Below, one piece after another: positions 17,245 to 27,320 of a stretch of DNA of 64,000 nucleotides; the first letter of the stretch is position 1; every line of letters starts with the position of its first letter. The stretch lies in NCBI RefSeq assembly GCF_000724485.1, contig NZ_CP007739.1, positions 1,038,843 through 1,102,842 on the forward strand. The letters run 5' to 3'. The position numbers were made by a program, and so were the translations under genes. Source of the DNA: Bacillus methanolicus MGA3. GTDB lineage: Bacteria; Bacillota; Bacilli; Bacillales; Cytobacillaceae. The notes under the pieces were generated by a model, which did no database searches, was not told the DNA's origin, and saw only the letters and a list, made by a program, of their open reading frames with translations.

Positions 17245-18573
17245 TTGAGTAAAATATACGTGTTAGATACGAACGTCTTGCTACAAGACCCGTTTTCGAT
17301 TTTCTCTTTTGAAGATAACGATGTGGTTATACCTGCAGTCGTTCTTGAAGAAGTGGATTCAAAAAAGAGATATATGGATGAGATAGGCAGAAATGCTAGG
17401 CAGGTTTCAAGACTGATCGACAGCTTTAGAGCAACTGGAAAACTCTATGAAAAGATTCCCCTTGAAAATGGAGGCACTTTAAGAATCGAGCTGAATCATC
17501 GCTCTTTTCATCAGCTCCAAGAAATCTTTGTAGAAAAAACAAACGATAACCGCATACTAGCTGTAGCAAAAAATTTGTCTCTTGAAGAACAGACGAAAGA
17601 AAATGGGAGAACGGTCATCCTAGTAAGCAAGGATGCTCTTGTCAGAGTTAAAGCAGATGCCATCGGTCTTTTAGCAGAGGATTTTTTGAGTGACAGGGTA
17701 GTCGAAGATGATCATCTTTATACGGGTTTCTTAAATGTGTTTATTGACGCTTCCCTTTTAGTTAAATTCTATGAAAATGGAGAATTGCAATTATCGGAAA
17801 TTGCAAATCACCCCTTTTTTCCAAATCAGTTTTTGATTATGAAAGATTCCCTTGGAAGCTCGTCATCTGCACTTGGGATTGTTGATCAAAGAGGAAAAAA
17901 AGTAAAAAGGCTTGTTTTTGATTATGAACAAATATGGGGAATTCGCCCGAGGAATGTACAACAGACGATGGCAATTGAGCTACTCTTGCGAAAAGATTTG
18001 CCTCTTGTGACTTTAACAGGAAAAGCAGGAACCGGAAAGACTTTACTGGCGTTAGCTTCAGGATTATTACAAACAGAGGATTTGAAGCAATATAAAAAAC
18101 TGCTGGTTGCAAGGCCTATCGTGCCTGTTGGGAAAGATCTGGGATTTTTGCCAGGAGAAAAGCAAGAAAAACTAAGACCATGGATGCAGCCTATTTTTGA
18201 TAATCTCGAATTTTTATTTAACACAAAAAAGCCTGGTGAGCTGGATGCAATTTTAGCAGGAATGGGTTCAATCGAGGTGGAAGCTTTAACTTATATCAGA
18301 GGCAGGAGCATACCAGATCAGTATATTATTATTGATGAAGCGCAAAACTTGACAAAACATGAAGTAAAGACCATTTTAACAAGAGTGGGTGAAGGAAGCA
18401 AAATCGTTTTGATGGGGGATCCGGAGCAAATTGATCATCCTTATTTAGATGCGTATAATAATGGTCTTACATATGTTGTTGAAAGATTTAAAGATCAAAC
18501 GATTTCTGGTCATGTAAAGCTTATTAAGGGAGAAAGGTCAGGACTAGCTCAACTGGCGGCGGACCTGCTGTAA
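17245..18573 (+). CDS. ylaK: PhoH-family ATPase with N-terminal PIN domain
   Basis: 442 aa. An N-terminal PIN ribonuclease domain (about residues 3-145; VLDTNVLLQDP, VVLEEVDSKK, NDNRILAVA carry its acidic residues) is fused to a PhoH ATPase domain (about 235-440) with Walker A GKAGTGKT and Walker B YIIIDEAQN. PIN-PhoH (PhoH2) proteins are RNA helicase-ribonucleases; the cellular target here is unknown. TTG 17245 is used, behind AGCGGGAGG. It corresponds to B. subtilis YlaK. Confidence 0.93.
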   Translation: MSKIYVLDTNVLLQDPFSIFSFEDNDVVIPAVVLEEVDSKKRYMDEIGRNARQVSRLIDSFRATGKLYEKIPLENGGTLRIELNHRSFHQLQEIFVEKTNDNRILAVAKNLSLEEQTKENGRTVILVSKDALVRVKADAIGLLAEDFLSDRVVEDDHLYTGFLNVFIDASLLVKFYENGELQLSEIANHPFFPNQFLIMKDSLGSSSSALGIVDQRGKKVKRLVFDYEQIWGIRPRNVQQTMAIELLLRKDLPLVTLTGKAGTGKTLLALASGLLQTEDLKQYKKLLVARPIVPVGKDLGFLPGEKQEKLRPWMQPIFDNLEFLFNTKKPGELDAILAGMGSIEVEALTYIRGRSIPDQYIIIDEAQNLTKHEVKTILTRVGEGSKIVLMGDPEQIDHPYLDAYNNGLTYVVERFKDQTISGHVKLIKGERSGLAQLAADLL

Positions 18574-18585
18574 ATATAAACTAGA

Positions 18586-18629
18586 GCCCCTTTCCAGCCA
18601 TCTTTTGAATGATGAACTAGAAAAGGGGC
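18586..18629. terminator. Weak hairpin between phoH and ylaL
   Basis: GCCCCTTT and AAAGGGGC pair as an 8-bp stem around a long loop, in the gap of two convergent genes. Neither side has a clean T run, so it is a modest terminator at best. Confidence 0.4.
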
Positions 18630-18676
18630 GAGGGATCATAAAAAAATGAACGAAACATAAGCACCGAGTGGTTTCC

Positions 18677-19174
18677 TTACAGTACTGTAAATCCCTTAAC
18701 ATTCTTAATAGGTGTATCTTTATTTGAACCGTCGCCATAGTATACGTGAACAGGCCCGTCCTCTTTCAAGGGTTTTCCATCTTTCGAAAAACCAAGAATT
18801 AATTCAAAGCCTTTCTCAAGCGGCAATTTTACTTCAGATGAATCCGTTTCAATGACAAGCCACTCAGCGTTCTCAGCAGGTTCGGCATTTCTTAAAAATG
18901 GCTTAAACGGAATTCCAAAAGTGCCGGTTAATATTTTTTCTTTCTCAAATTTTTTTTCTGATTTTAAAGTGGGTGGATAGACTGCCCCTTCCATTATTTC
19001 TCTGTCCCAATGCTTTGAGATGGATTTTGTATATTCTTCGAGGTCATCTTCTTCTTGATTTCGAGAAATAAAGTATGTATTTAAGTCAATACGCCTATCG
19101 TCAAAAATCCATACACCCGGATCCATTGTGATATTGAATTTCACTTTCCCTTTTATTGTGATGATATTTTCCAT
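18677..19174 (-). CDS. ylaL: YlaL-like protein
   Basis: 165 aa, soluble. It opens MENIITIKGKVKFNITMDPG and has a well conserved-looking core (VWIFDDRRIDLNTYF). Position between ylaK and ylaN fits B. subtilis YlaL; related proteins are sometimes labelled peptidyl-prolyl isomerase, but I see no FKBP or cyclophilin motif and would not assign that activity. The ATG at 19174 follows AGAGGTG on the minus strand. Function unknown. Confidence 0.78.
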   Translation of the reverse strand: MENIITIKGKVKFNITMDPGVWIFDDRRIDLNTYFISRNQEEDDLEEYTKSISKHWDREIMEGAVYPPTLKSEKKFEKEKILTGTFGIPFKPFLRNAEPAENAEWLVIETDSSEVKLPLEKGFELILGFSKDGKPLKEDGPVHVYYGDGSNKDTPIKNVKGFTVL

Positions 19175-19406
19175 TCTTTCACCTCTATCTGAATTTCATT
19201 CTCTTAAAGTATACATAGACTTTCATCAATTGTCATATTTACGCAATATCAGGTAAAATGGACAATGATGAACTCAGCGAAAAACATCTCTTATTGTTTA
19301 TTGGTAAAGAAAAAAATGATTCCTTATTATTCTTGCTTTTTTGTCTTTTAAACGGTAAACTTTAAAGATAGGATCGGTTAATCGCTCGGAAACGGGGGGA
19401 TCAATG

Positions 19407-19688
19407 TTGGCGTCCGAAATGATGGTAAATCATCAAGAAAAAGCACATGCCCTATTAAAGGCTGACGCTGATAAAATCTTAAAGCTTATAAAGGTGCAAA
19501 TGGATAACCTTACAATGCCTCAATGCCCTCTTTATGAAGAGGTGCTGGATACGCAAATGTTTGGATTATCCAGAGAAATAGACTTTGCTGTCCGGCTTGG
19601 CTTGGTGGATGAAAAAGAAGGAAAAGCGATCCTCGCTAAACTTGAAAGAGAGCTTTCCATCCTTCATGAGGCATCACAAAGAAAATAA
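19407..19688 (+). CDS. ylaN: YlaN, UPF0358 (DUF1507) iron-homeostasis protein
   Basis: 93 aa from TTG 19407 (94 aa if ATG 19404 is used). The TTG is 7 nt from GGGGGG and gives MASEM, the B. subtilis N-terminus. The core [20 protein letters not shown] and [20 protein letters not shown] is highly characteristic. In B. subtilis and Staphylococcus YlaN binds iron and antagonises the Fur repressor, and it is essential under low iron. It is an alpha-helical dimer. A strong terminator follows, so it is transcribed separately from ftsW. Confidence 0.93.
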   Translation: MASEMMVNHQEKAHALLKADADKILKLIKVQMDNLTMPQCPLYEEVLDTQMFGLSREIDFAVRLGLVDEKEGKAILAKLERELSILHEASQRK

Positions 19689-19693
19689 CATTG

Positions 19694-19735
19694 AAAAACT
19701 CAAACATTTTCATTAGAATTTGTTTGAGTTTTTTT
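19694..19735 (+). terminator. Intrinsic terminator of ylaN
   Basis: AAAAACTCAAACA pairs with TGTTTGAGTTTTT around a 14-nt loop, and the T run continues to 19735. It starts a few bases after the ylaN stop. Confidence 0.88.
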
Positions 19736-19946
19736 ATAATTTCATTCAAAATAAAGCGAAAAAAGTATATTTACTAGTTTAAAAGAGTTTACATTTTTAT
19801 TGTGTTATATTATTTTATTAATAGTATATCATTATTATGGAAAAACAATAAATAATATGTTACATTGATGGTAGCCTTTCAATGTTTATGTTAATCAATC
19901 GAATTATTTCGTTGGAAATACTTAATATAATTAAGGAAGAAAGTCA

Positions 19947-21113
19947 ATGTTAAAAAAAATGTTAAAATCTTATGATTACTCTTTGATTATTGTCATGGTA
20001 CTTTTATCTTTATTTGGATTAGTGATGGTTTATAGCGCGAGCATGGTTTGGGCTGTACAAAGATATGGCCTGCCAAGCGACTTTTTTTATCAAAGGCAAA
20101 AGATGTTTTTAATTGGGGCTTTTATCGTGTTTTTGTGTGCTGCCCTGTTTCCTTATAAGATGATGAAAAGTAACAAAATACTTGGTTTTATTGTAGTGAT
20201 GTCGCTATTTGGCTTAATGTCTCTCTTTGTTTTTGGACATATTGCAGGCAACGCACAAAGCTGGTTTAAAATCGGAGGATTGAGCCTTCAGCCGTCTGAA
20301 TTCACGAAAATAGCTGTCATAATATATTTGTCTGCAGTTTATGCCAAAAAACAATCATATATTAATGAATTTAACAAAGGGGTTGTACCCCCATTAGTTT
20401 ACATTGTTCTTGTTTGTATTTTAGTAGTAATTCAGCCTGATTTTGGTACAGCTCTTATCATTTTTTTAATTGCGGCGGCCATTATTTTATCTTCAGGTAT
20501 GAATTGGAAGAATATTTCAAAATTAATTATGATTGGAATATTGGTAGCATCTCCAGTTGTGTTAGTCATGAAAGATGATCTTTTTACAAAAGAACAGCGG
20601 GAAAGATTTGAAGCCGTGAAAAATCCATTTAAAGATGAACAGAACACAGGCTTTCAACTAACTAACTCTTTACTCGCAATCGGTTCAGGAGGAATAAACG
20701 GCCTTGGATTAGGAAAAAGCATTCAAAAGCTTGGTTATTTGCCGGAATCCCACACAGATTTTATTATGGCTGTCATTGCAGAAGAGCTGGGAGTGTGGGG
20801 AGTTAGCTTTGTAATATTATCTTTAGGATATATAGTTTTGAGAGGTATTTATATTGCCCTTAAATGCAGGGACCCTTTTGGCAGCTTGCTTGCTATCGGA
20901 ATCTCGAGCATGATAGGCATCCAGTCCTTTATTAATCTTGGCGGGATATCAGGTTTGATACCTCTTACGGGTGTTCCTCTGCCATTTATTAGCTACGGAG
21001 GATCATCATTATTGCAATTGTCGATTGCGATGGGGATATTAGTAAATGTCTCTATGTTTGTGAATTATGAAGAAAAATATAAAAAGAATAATGAAAAAAA
21101 GATAGTTGCCTAA
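19947..21113 (+). CDS. ftsW: FtsW, septal SEDS peptidoglycan glycosyltransferase
   Basis: 388 aa polytopic membrane protein of the SEDS family with about ten transmembrane segments. Characteristic stretches: LFGLVMVYSAS (TM1), QPSEFTKIAVI, QPDFGTALIIF, LPESHTDFIMAVIAEELG and GVPLPFISYGGSSLL. It polymerises lipid II at the division septum with a class B penicillin-binding protein (PbpB, encoded at 60422 in this window). ATG 19947 follows AAGGAAGAAAG. Place between ylaN and pycA is as in B. subtilis, which supports FtsW over its paralogues RodA and SpoVE. Confidence 0.92.
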   Translation: MLKKMLKSYDYSLIIVMVLLSLFGLVMVYSASMVWAVQRYGLPSDFFYQRQKMFLIGAFIVFLCAALFPYKMMKSNKILGFIVVMSLFGLMSLFVFGHIAGNAQSWFKIGGLSLQPSEFTKIAVIIYLSAVYAKKQSYINEFNKGVVPPLVYIVLVCILVVIQPDFGTALIIFLIAAAIILSSGMNWKNISKLIMIGILVASPVVLVMKDDLFTKEQRERFEAVKNPFKDEQNTGFQLTNSLLAIGSGGINGLGLGKSIQKLGYLPESHTDFIMAVIAEELGVWGVSFVILSLGYIVLRGIYIALKCRDPFGSLLAIGISSMIGIQSFINLGGISGLIPLTGVPLPFISYGGSSLLQLSIAMGILVNVSMFVNYEEKYKKNNEKKIVA

Positions 21114-21209
21114 AGATATGGCATTGATATTTGCTTTCAATCAATTCCACAGGCTTTCGTGCCTTAAATGGTTTTGAATATATAAATACATAAAAGAAGA
21201 GGTGTTCTA

Positions 21210-24200
21210 ATGAAAAGAAGCATTAACAAGGTTTTAGTAGCAAACAGAGGTGAAATCGCCATCCGGGTGTTTAGAGCCTGTACGGAGCTTAACATTCGAA
21301 CAGTAGCTATCTATTCGAAAGAAGACTCCGGTTCATATCATAGGTACAAAGCTGATGAAGCGTATCTGGTAGGAGAAGGAAAAAAACCGATCGATGCCTA
21401 CCTTGATATAGAAGGTATTATTGAAATTGCCAAATCTAGCGGAGCCGATGCTATTCACCCTGGATATGGATTTCTTTCCGAGAATATCGAGTTTGCTAAA
21501 CGATGTGCTGAAGAAGGAATTATTTTTATCGGTCCTGAGGCAAAACATCTTGATATGTTTGGAGACAAAGTGAAAGCAAGGACACAGGCACAGCTAGCTG
21601 AAATTCCTGTCATCCCTGGCAGCGACGGACCGGTAAAAGGGCTTGAAGAAGTGATTCAATTTGGAAAAACATATGGTTTTCCAATCATCATAAAAGCTGC
21701 TCTTGGAGGCGGCGGCCGCGGAATGAGAATTGTAAGGAGCCTAGAAGAAGTTAGAGAGGCTTATGAACGTGCGAAATCTGAGGCAAAGGCAGCTTTTGGC
21801 AGTGACCAAGTTTATGTAGAGAAATTTATTGAAAAACCGAAGCATATTGAAGTTCAAATCATTGGTGATGAACATGGCAACATCGTTCATTTGTATGAAC
21901 GCGATTGCTCGGTTCAGCGCCGCCATCAAAAAGTTGTCGAAGTAGCGCCATGTGTTTCGATTTCAAGTGAGCTTCGAGAAAGAATATGTGAAGCTGCCGT
22001 CAGATTAATGAAAAATGTAAATTATGTAAATGCAGGAACAGTAGAATTCCTATTGTCAGGTGATGAATTTTACTTTATTGAAGTGAATCCGCGGATCCAA
22101 GTAGAACATACAATTACGGAAATGGTGACAGGAGTCGATATTGTTCAAACACAAATTCTTGTTGCAGAAGGACACGAGTTGCATGGGGAAAAAATTGGGA
22201 TCCCTAAGCAAAAAGATATACACATTAATGGCTATGCAATTCAAGCTCGTGTAACGACAGAAGATCCGCTTAATAATTTTATGCCTGATACCGGAAAAAT
22301 TATGGCTTATCGTTCAGGCGGCGGTTTTGGTGTCCGTCTTGATGCTGGAAACGGGTTTCAGGGAGCGGTTATTACTCCATATTATGACTCATTGCTTGTA
22401 AAACTATCGACTCATGCAATGACATTTGAAAAAGCTGCGGCCAAAATGGTCCGAAACTTGAGAGAATTTAGAATTCGCGGAATAAAGACAAATATTCCTT
22501 TTCTCGAAAATGTTGTGAAACATGAAAAATTCCGCACTGGACAATATGATACATCGTTTATCGATACAACACCGGAACTTTTCTTGTTCCCTAAGAGTAA
22601 AGACCGTGGTACAAAAATGTTGACCTATATTGGTAATGTGACAGTTAACGGGTTCCCGGGAATTGAAAAAAGGAAAAAACCGGTATTTGATAAACCTAGA
22701 ATTCCAAAGTTGAAATATGATACAGAATTCAAAAATGGAACAAAACAAATTTTAGATGAGCTTGGGGCGGACGGTTTAGTCAAATGGGTGAAAGAACAAA
22801 AAGAGGTTCTTCTAACTGATACAACATTTCGAGATGCACATCAATCTTTATTAGCAACAAGAATACGAACAACAGATATAAGCCATATCGCAGAACCGAC
22901 TGCAAAACTGCTGCCGGAACTCTTTTCGTTCGAAATGTGGGGAGGAGCAACTTTTGACGTCGCCTATCGGTTCTTAAAAGAGGATCCGTGGGAAAGGCTG
23001 TTAAAATTAAGAAAGCAAATTCCGAATGTTCTTTTGCAGATGTTATTAAGGGCTTCAAATGCTGTTGGTTATAAAAACTATCCCGATAATGTGATTAGGG
23101 AATTTGTTGAGAAATCTGCACAAGCCGGAATTGATGTATTTCGAATCTTTGATAGCTTAAACTGGGTTAAAGGAATGGAAGTTGCCATTGATGCAGTGAG
23201 ACAGACCGGAAAAATCGCTGAAGCAGCAATTTGCTACACAGGAGATATTTCAGACCCAACAAGAACAAAGTATGATTTAAATTATTACAAAGAATTGGCA
23301 GTTGAACTCGAAAAACAAGGCGCACATATTTTAGGAATTAAAGATATGGCAGGACTTTTAAAACCGCAGGCTGCCTACCGCTTAATATCGGAATTAAAAG
23401 AAACAGTAAGCATTCCGATTCACCTTCATACCCATGATACGAGCGGTAACGGTATTTATATGTATGCGAAAGCAATTGAAGCAGGGGTTGATATTGTAGA
23501 TGTTGCCCTTAGTTCAATGGCTGGTTTAACATCTCAGCCTAGTGCAAATACTCTTTACTACGCGTTAGAAGGCACCGAAAGAAAACCAAATGTGAATATT
23601 GAAGCATTGGAACAGCTTTCTCATTATTGGGAAGATGTTCGGAAATATTACCATGACTTTGAAAGCGGAATGATGTCTCCGCATACGGAAGTTTACCAGC
23701 ATGAAATGCCGGGAGGACAATACAGCAACCTTCAACAGCAGGCAAAAGCAGTCGGTCTCGGGGACAAGTGGGACCAAGTGAAAGAAATGTATGCACGTGT
23801 AAACCAAATGTTCGGAGATATTGTTAAAGTAACTCCTTCCTCGAAAGTAGTTGGAGATATGGCGTTATTTATGGTACAAAACGAGCTTACAGAGGAAGAT
23901 ATTTTAAACAGAGGAGAATCTCTTGATTTTCCTGACTCAGTGGTAGAATTTTTCGAAGGGTATTTAGGACAACCACACGGTGGATTCCCGAAAGACCTCC
24001 AGAAAGTCATTCTCAAAGGGAAAGAACCGATCACTGTCCGCCCTGGAGAATTGCTTGAAGATGTTGATTTTGAAGCACTAAAAGAAGAATTATATAAGGA
24101 AATTGGAAGACCGGTCACAAGTTTTGATGTGATTGCTTATGCCTTATATCCGAAAGTCTTTTTGGAATATATTCAGACTGTTGAAAAATTTGGTGATGTA

Positions 24201-24653
24201 TCTGTACTCGATACACCAACATTCTTATATGGAATGAGGCTAGGTGAAGAAATTGAAGTTGAAATTGAAACGGGTAAAACTCTGATTGTTAAGCTGGTTT
24301 CAATTGGACAAGCACAGGCAGATGGCACAAGGGTTGTCTATTTTGAATTAAACGGGCAGCCAAGGGAAGTTATTATTAAAGATGAAAGCATTAAGTCAGC
24401 AATTGCTTCAAGGGTAAAAGCAGATCCGAAAAATGAATCACATATCGGTGCTACGATGCCTGGAACGGTTATCAAAGTTGTAGTCAAAAAAGGAGAGAAG
24501 GTCGAAAGAGGAGACCATCTCGTCATAACAGAAGCGATGAAAATGGAGACGACTGTTCAAGCACCATTTTCCGGGATTGTAAAGGATATATTCGTCAACA
24601 ATGGGGATGCAATTCAAACCGGAGATTTATTAATTGAACTGGCAAAATCATAA
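21210..24653 (+). CDS. pycA: Pyruvate carboxylase
   Basis: 1147 aa single-chain biotin enzyme. Biotin carboxylase domain (about 5-455; ATP-grasp loop GGGGRGMRIV, IEVNPRIQVEHT), carboxyltransferase TIM barrel (about 530-800; TTFRDAHQSLLATRIR, the metal-binding HLHTHDTSG), tetramerisation domain, and C-terminal biotinyl domain with the biotinylated lysine in TEAMKMETT. It carboxylates pyruvate to oxaloacetate using ATP and bicarbonate, replenishing the citrate cycle; acetyl-CoA is the usual activator. ATG 21210 follows AAGAAGAGGTG. It stands alone between ftsW and the convergent ctaA. Confidence 0.97.
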   Translation: MKRSINKVLVANRGEIAIRVFRACTELNIRTVAIYSKEDSGSYHRYKADEAYLVGEGKKPIDAYLDIEGIIEIAKSSGADAIHPGYGFLSENIEFAKRCAEEGIIFIGPEAKHLDMFGDKVKARTQAQLAEIPVIPGSDGPVKGLEEVIQFGKTYGFPIIIKAALGGGGRGMRIVRSLEEVREAYERAKSEAKAAFGSDQVYVEKFIEKPKHIEVQIIGDEHGNIVHLYERDCSVQRRHQKVVEVAPCVSISSELRERICEAAVRLMKNVNYVNAGTVEFLLSGDEFYFIEVNPRIQVEHTITEMVTGVDIVQTQILVAEGHELHGEKIGIPKQKDIHINGYAIQARVTTEDPLNNFMPDTGKIMAYRSGGGFGVRLDAGNGFQGAVITPYYDSLLVKLSTHAMTFEKAAAKMVRNLREFRIRGIKTNIPFLENVVKHEKFRTGQYDTSFIDTTPELFLFPKSKDRGTKMLTYIGNVTVNGFPGIEKRKKPVFDKPRIPKLKYDTEFKNGTKQILDELGADGLVKWVKEQKEVLLTDTTFRDAHQSLLATRIRTTDISHIAEPTAKLLPELFSFEMWGGATFDVAYRFLKEDPWERLLKLRKQIPNVLLQMLLRASNAVGYKNYPDNVIREFVEKSAQAGIDVFRIFDSLNWVKGMEVAIDAVRQTGKIAEAAICYTGDISDPTRTKYDLNYYKELAVELEKQGAHILGIKDMAGLLKPQAAYRLISELKETVSIPIHLHTHDTSGNGIYMYAKAIEAGVDIVDVALSSMAGLTSQPSANTLYYALEGTERKPNVNIEALEQLSHYWEDVRKYYHDFESGMMSPHTEVYQHEMPGGQYSNLQQQAKAVGLGDKWDQVKEMYARVNQMFGDIVKVTPSSKVVGDMALFMVQNELTEEDILNRGESLDFPDSVVEFFEGYLGQPHGGFPKDLQKVILKGKEPITVRPGELLEDVDFEALKEELYKEIGRPVTSFDVIAYALYPKVFLEYIQTVEKFGDVSVLDTPTFLYGMRLGEEIEVEIETGKTLIVKLVSIGQAQADGTRVVYFELNGQPREVIIKDESIKSAIASRVKADPKNESHIGATMPGTVIKVVVKKGEKVERGDHLVITEAMKMETTVQAPFSGIVKDIFVNNGDAIQTGDLLIELAKS

Positions 24654-24689
24654 ATTTACTTGAGTATAAATAAAAAAGAAGGACAAAAG

Positions 24690-24733
24690 AAAAAGACCTG
24701 TTTCCCGATTATATCGGGAGCAGGTCTTATTTA
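24690..24733. terminator. Bidirectional terminator between pycA and ctaA
   Basis: AAGACCTG-TT-TCCCGAT and ATCGGGA-G-CAGGTCTT form a long nearly continuous stem, flanked by A runs on one side and TTATTT on the other. It ends both convergent genes; the ctaA stop lies within its edge. Confidence 0.85.
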
Positions 24734-25707
24734 ATTTCGACCGAAAACGGGGAGACAGAAACCGGATTCGCCTGTTTTTCTGTCTGCATTTTTTTCAATT
24801 CCATCTCGTTCTTTTTGCTTCTTGAAGTTAACAGAATAAAATAACTTAATACACCAAATAAGCATGAAATAAAGAAAGCGTGTGCCAGTGCAATATAAAG
24901 ATTTAACCTTGTTAAGACAATAAGTGCTCCACATGTAACTTGGAGAGATACAAGGATAAAAGAGATAATCCAGCCCCAATAGACAACCATTTGGTGTTTA
25001 TAATTTTTAACAGCTAATAAAGTGACATAGCCAATCCATAAAAAAATAAATCCTGCAGCTGCTCTGTGTCCCATTTGGACCCATTCATAAAAATTTGCAG
25101 GCAATGATAGGGACGTATTCAAGCAAAATGGCCAATCTCTGCAAACCAGACTGGCGTTCACATGTCTGACAAGAGCTCCTGTATAAACGACAATAATACT
25201 GTATGCTGTTATGCCGATCATATGCTTTTTCATTCTGTTATCAAGTACAAGTTTCTCTGCTTTAAATTTATAATCGACCTCGAAGATCAGCAAGGTTAAC
25301 AGAAATACTGCTGCAAATGAGATAAGAGATATGCCAAAATGAAGGGCAAGTACAAAATCGGATTGACCCCATATAACAGCTGCCGCTCCAATCAAGCCTT
25401 GAAGGATAAGAAAAAAAACTGATAAAAATGACAAAAACTTTGTTTCCCGTATATGCCCGATCGACCGCCATGACCAAATGGACAGGATCAGCACCATGAT
25501 GCCTACAATTCCTGAAACAAGCCGGTGGGCAAGTTCGATGACAAGTTCAATCGTAATTTTACTTGGAATAAGTTCATCGTTGCAGAGCGGCCATGATCTT
25601 CCGCACCCCATGCCTGAGTTCGTTTTTGTCACAAGGGCGCCGCCCAGCAAAATAAGTAGCATTCCTATAGTTGTTAGAACGGCGAACCACTTAAAGGATT
25701 TTCTCAC
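24727..25707 (-). CDS. ctaA: Heme A synthase CtaA
   Basis: 326 aa, eight transmembrane helices. It carries the four conserved histidines (ELAHRL, ALHFG, GHRAAA, ALAHAF) and two extracytoplasmic cysteine pairs (GCGRSWPLC and CRDWPFC) typical of Gram-positive CtaA. It oxidises the C8 methyl of heme O to the formyl group of heme A in the membrane. It supplies the oxidase encoded by ctaCDEF from the opposite strand. In B. subtilis ctaA is controlled by ResD and oxygen. The C-terminal polar tail ([12 protein letters not shown] onward) is longer than the minimal family. Confidence 0.95.
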   Translation of the reverse strand: MRKSFKWFAVLTTIGMLLILLGGALVTKTNSGMGCGRSWPLCNDELIPSKITIELVIELAHRLVSGIVGIMVLILSIWSWRSIGHIRETKFLSFLSVFFLILQGLIGAAAVIWGQSDFVLALHFGISLISFAAVFLLTLLIFEVDYKFKAEKLVLDNRMKKHMIGITAYSIIVVYTGALVRHVNASLVCRDWPFCLNTSLSLPANFYEWVQMGHRAAAGFIFLWIGYVTLLAVKNYKHQMVVYWGWIISFILVSLQVTCGALIVLTRLNLYIALAHAFFISCLFGVLSYFILLTSRSKKNEMELKKMQTEKQANPVSVSPFSVEIK

Positions 25708-26018
25708 TGTATCTCCACCTTCTTATTATATAAGTTCGTGCATTTTTCATTATAGCCATTTATTCAATGATTTTTTATTTATGATTTTTGGAATTAGCAT
25801 GAAAGTGAAAGCAAACATATACAAACATATACTTCATAGATATTACATAATAAATCAAATTTCTACAACGGAATGAACTTTAAATATCATTGTAATTATA
25901 GTAAAAAAGGTTGAAAATTAAAAGAGAGTTTGTTAGAAATATTAAATGAGGGTATATGTGGTCAGTCTACTTTTTCAGAAACTCCGGGATTTTGGACATG
26001 CAGATGCGTATTCTAACG

Positions 26019-26050
26019 ATAGAAACTTATCTTTTTGTTTCTATTTTTTT
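26019..26050 (+). terminator. Orphan terminator in the ctaB leader region
   Basis: ATAGAAAC and GTTTCTAT pair around a 10-nt loop and are followed by six more T. No gene on this strand lies upstream for more than 1.3 kb, since ctaA is divergent. It therefore ends either a small RNA or a leader transcript of ctaB. Confidence 0.7.
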
Positions 26051-26113
26051 ATGGCGAAAAAACAATATTTTTACAATAGAAATAGGAGTTTGACACAATT
26101 TAGTCATAATTTA

Positions 26114-26132
26114 TTCGAAAAAGATTCACAAA
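26114..26132 (-). promoter_or_regulatory. Candidate ResD site in the ctaA-ctaB region
   Basis: On the minus strand the sequence reads TTGTGAATCTTTTTCGAA, close to the ResD consensus as I recall it (TTGTGAA-N3-TTTT-N-AAA). ResD-ResE activates ctaA and ctaB in B. subtilis. The motif is short and could arise by chance in this AT-rich DNA. Confidence 0.35.
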
Positions 26133-26366
26133 AACCTACAAAAATGTGATTTAATATACATAAAACGAGCTTGTTTTTCCATAACAAATATTTACCAATA
26201 TATTCACGATAATAATAGTAAAAATAACTTTTTTTAAAATTTCTCAAGTTGTTTTAAATTTCCCAAGTTTTTATGGCAAATATAGCAATAAGTAAGAAAA
26301 TCATTTATAGTAGGGGTAGTGTCGAATAAATGCTATATTTGCGATGTGGGAAAAGGAGGAAAAGTT

Positions 26367-27305
26367 ATGACTGACCCAAAGGCTTTTCGTGAAGCTGCAA
26401 TTGATCCCAGCGAGCGAAGCCTGCAATCTGATATACCTGAAACAACTGCTTGGAGGGATTTCCTTTCATTAATTAAGATTGGAATTGTTAATTCTAATAT
26501 GATCACGACCTTTACTGGTCTATGGCTAGCTCTTTATTTTACGAACCAAAGTTTTTTGATCAATCTTGATCTTGTATTGGTTACACTGATTGGATCTTCA
26601 TTAATTATCGCTGGTTCCTGTACCATTAATAACTATATAGACCGCGATATCGATCATTTAATGGAACGAACGAAGGTAAGACCAACCGTAACTGGCAAGG
26701 TTGCTCCGGCAAAGGCAGTTTTTCTCGGAGTTTTTCTTATCAGTCTTGGGACAATATTCTTGTTAATGACAACATTAACTGCTGCTATTATCGGTTTGAT
26801 AGGTGTTTTCAGCTATGTGTATTTATACACGATATGGTCTAAACGCCAATATGTATCGAACACGATTATTGGCAGCATTTCAGGAGCGGTTCCGCCACTG
26901 ATCGGCTGGGCGGCAATCGATGCGAATCTCCATCCTGTCGCTTGGTTTTTGTTTTTGATCATGTTTATTTGGCAGCCTCCTCATTTTTATGCTCTCGCGA
27001 TGAGAAGGGTAGAAGAATACAGAGCTGCTGGAATTCCAATGCTTCCTGTTGTCAAAGGTTTTGATGTTACGAAAAAACATATTATGTTGTGGATTGCTGC
27101 ACTTTTGCCGTTGCCGTTTTTTCTGAAATCACTTGGAATCCCGTTTTTAGTTCTTGCAACAGCTTTGAATATCAGCTGGCTAGCATTAGGGATTTACGGA
27201 TATAAGAAAAAAGATAATATAAAATGGGCAACTTCAATGTTTGTATACTCACTGCAATATTTGACTATTATGTTTGTATCTATGGTAATAGTTACACTAA
27301 AATAG
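26367..27305 (+). CDS. ctaB: Protoheme IX farnesyltransferase CtaB
   Basis: 312 aa from ATG 26367, which follows AAAAGGAGG; upstream codons in frame have no ribosome site. UbiA-type prenyltransferase with about eight transmembrane helices. Motif 1 is [15 protein letters not shown] (binding Mg2+ and diphosphate), and [20 protein letters not shown] is the second conserved loop. It adds the farnesyl group to heme B, making heme O, the substrate of CtaA. It begins the ctaBCDEF operon. A terminator-like hairpin lies between it and ctaC, so its expression may be set separately. Confidence 0.95.
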   Translation: MTDPKAFREAAIDPSERSLQSDIPETTAWRDFLSLIKIGIVNSNMITTFTGLWLALYFTNQSFLINLDLVLVTLIGSSLIIAGSCTINNYIDRDIDHLMERTKVRPTVTGKVAPAKAVFLGVFLISLGTIFLLMTTLTAAIIGLIGVFSYVYLYTIWSKRQYVSNTIIGSISGAVPPLIGWAAIDANLHPVAWFLFLIMFIWQPPHFYALAMRRVEEYRAAGIPMLPVVKGFDVTKKHIMLWIAALLPLPFFLKSLGIPFLVLATALNISWLALGIYGYKKKDNIKWATSMFVYSLQYLTIMFVSMVIVTLK

Positions 27306-27320
27306 TTTATTTTTGTAAGG

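Larger units (their letters stand above)
25708..26366. other. 659-bp divergent ctaA-ctaB control region
   Basis: No convincing gene lies here. It holds the ctaA promoter (minus), an orphan plus-strand terminator (26019-26050), a TTGACA hexamer at 26090-26095, a ResD-like motif (26114-26132) and the ctaB ribosome site AAGGAGG. The region is very AT-rich. The only open frame longer than 60 codons (25946-26149) lacks a ribosome site. Confidence 0.7.

Noticed and set aside
25946..26149. 67-codon open frame in the ctaA-ctaB gap
   Set aside because: No ribosome site, biased composition, and the orphan terminator lies inside it.
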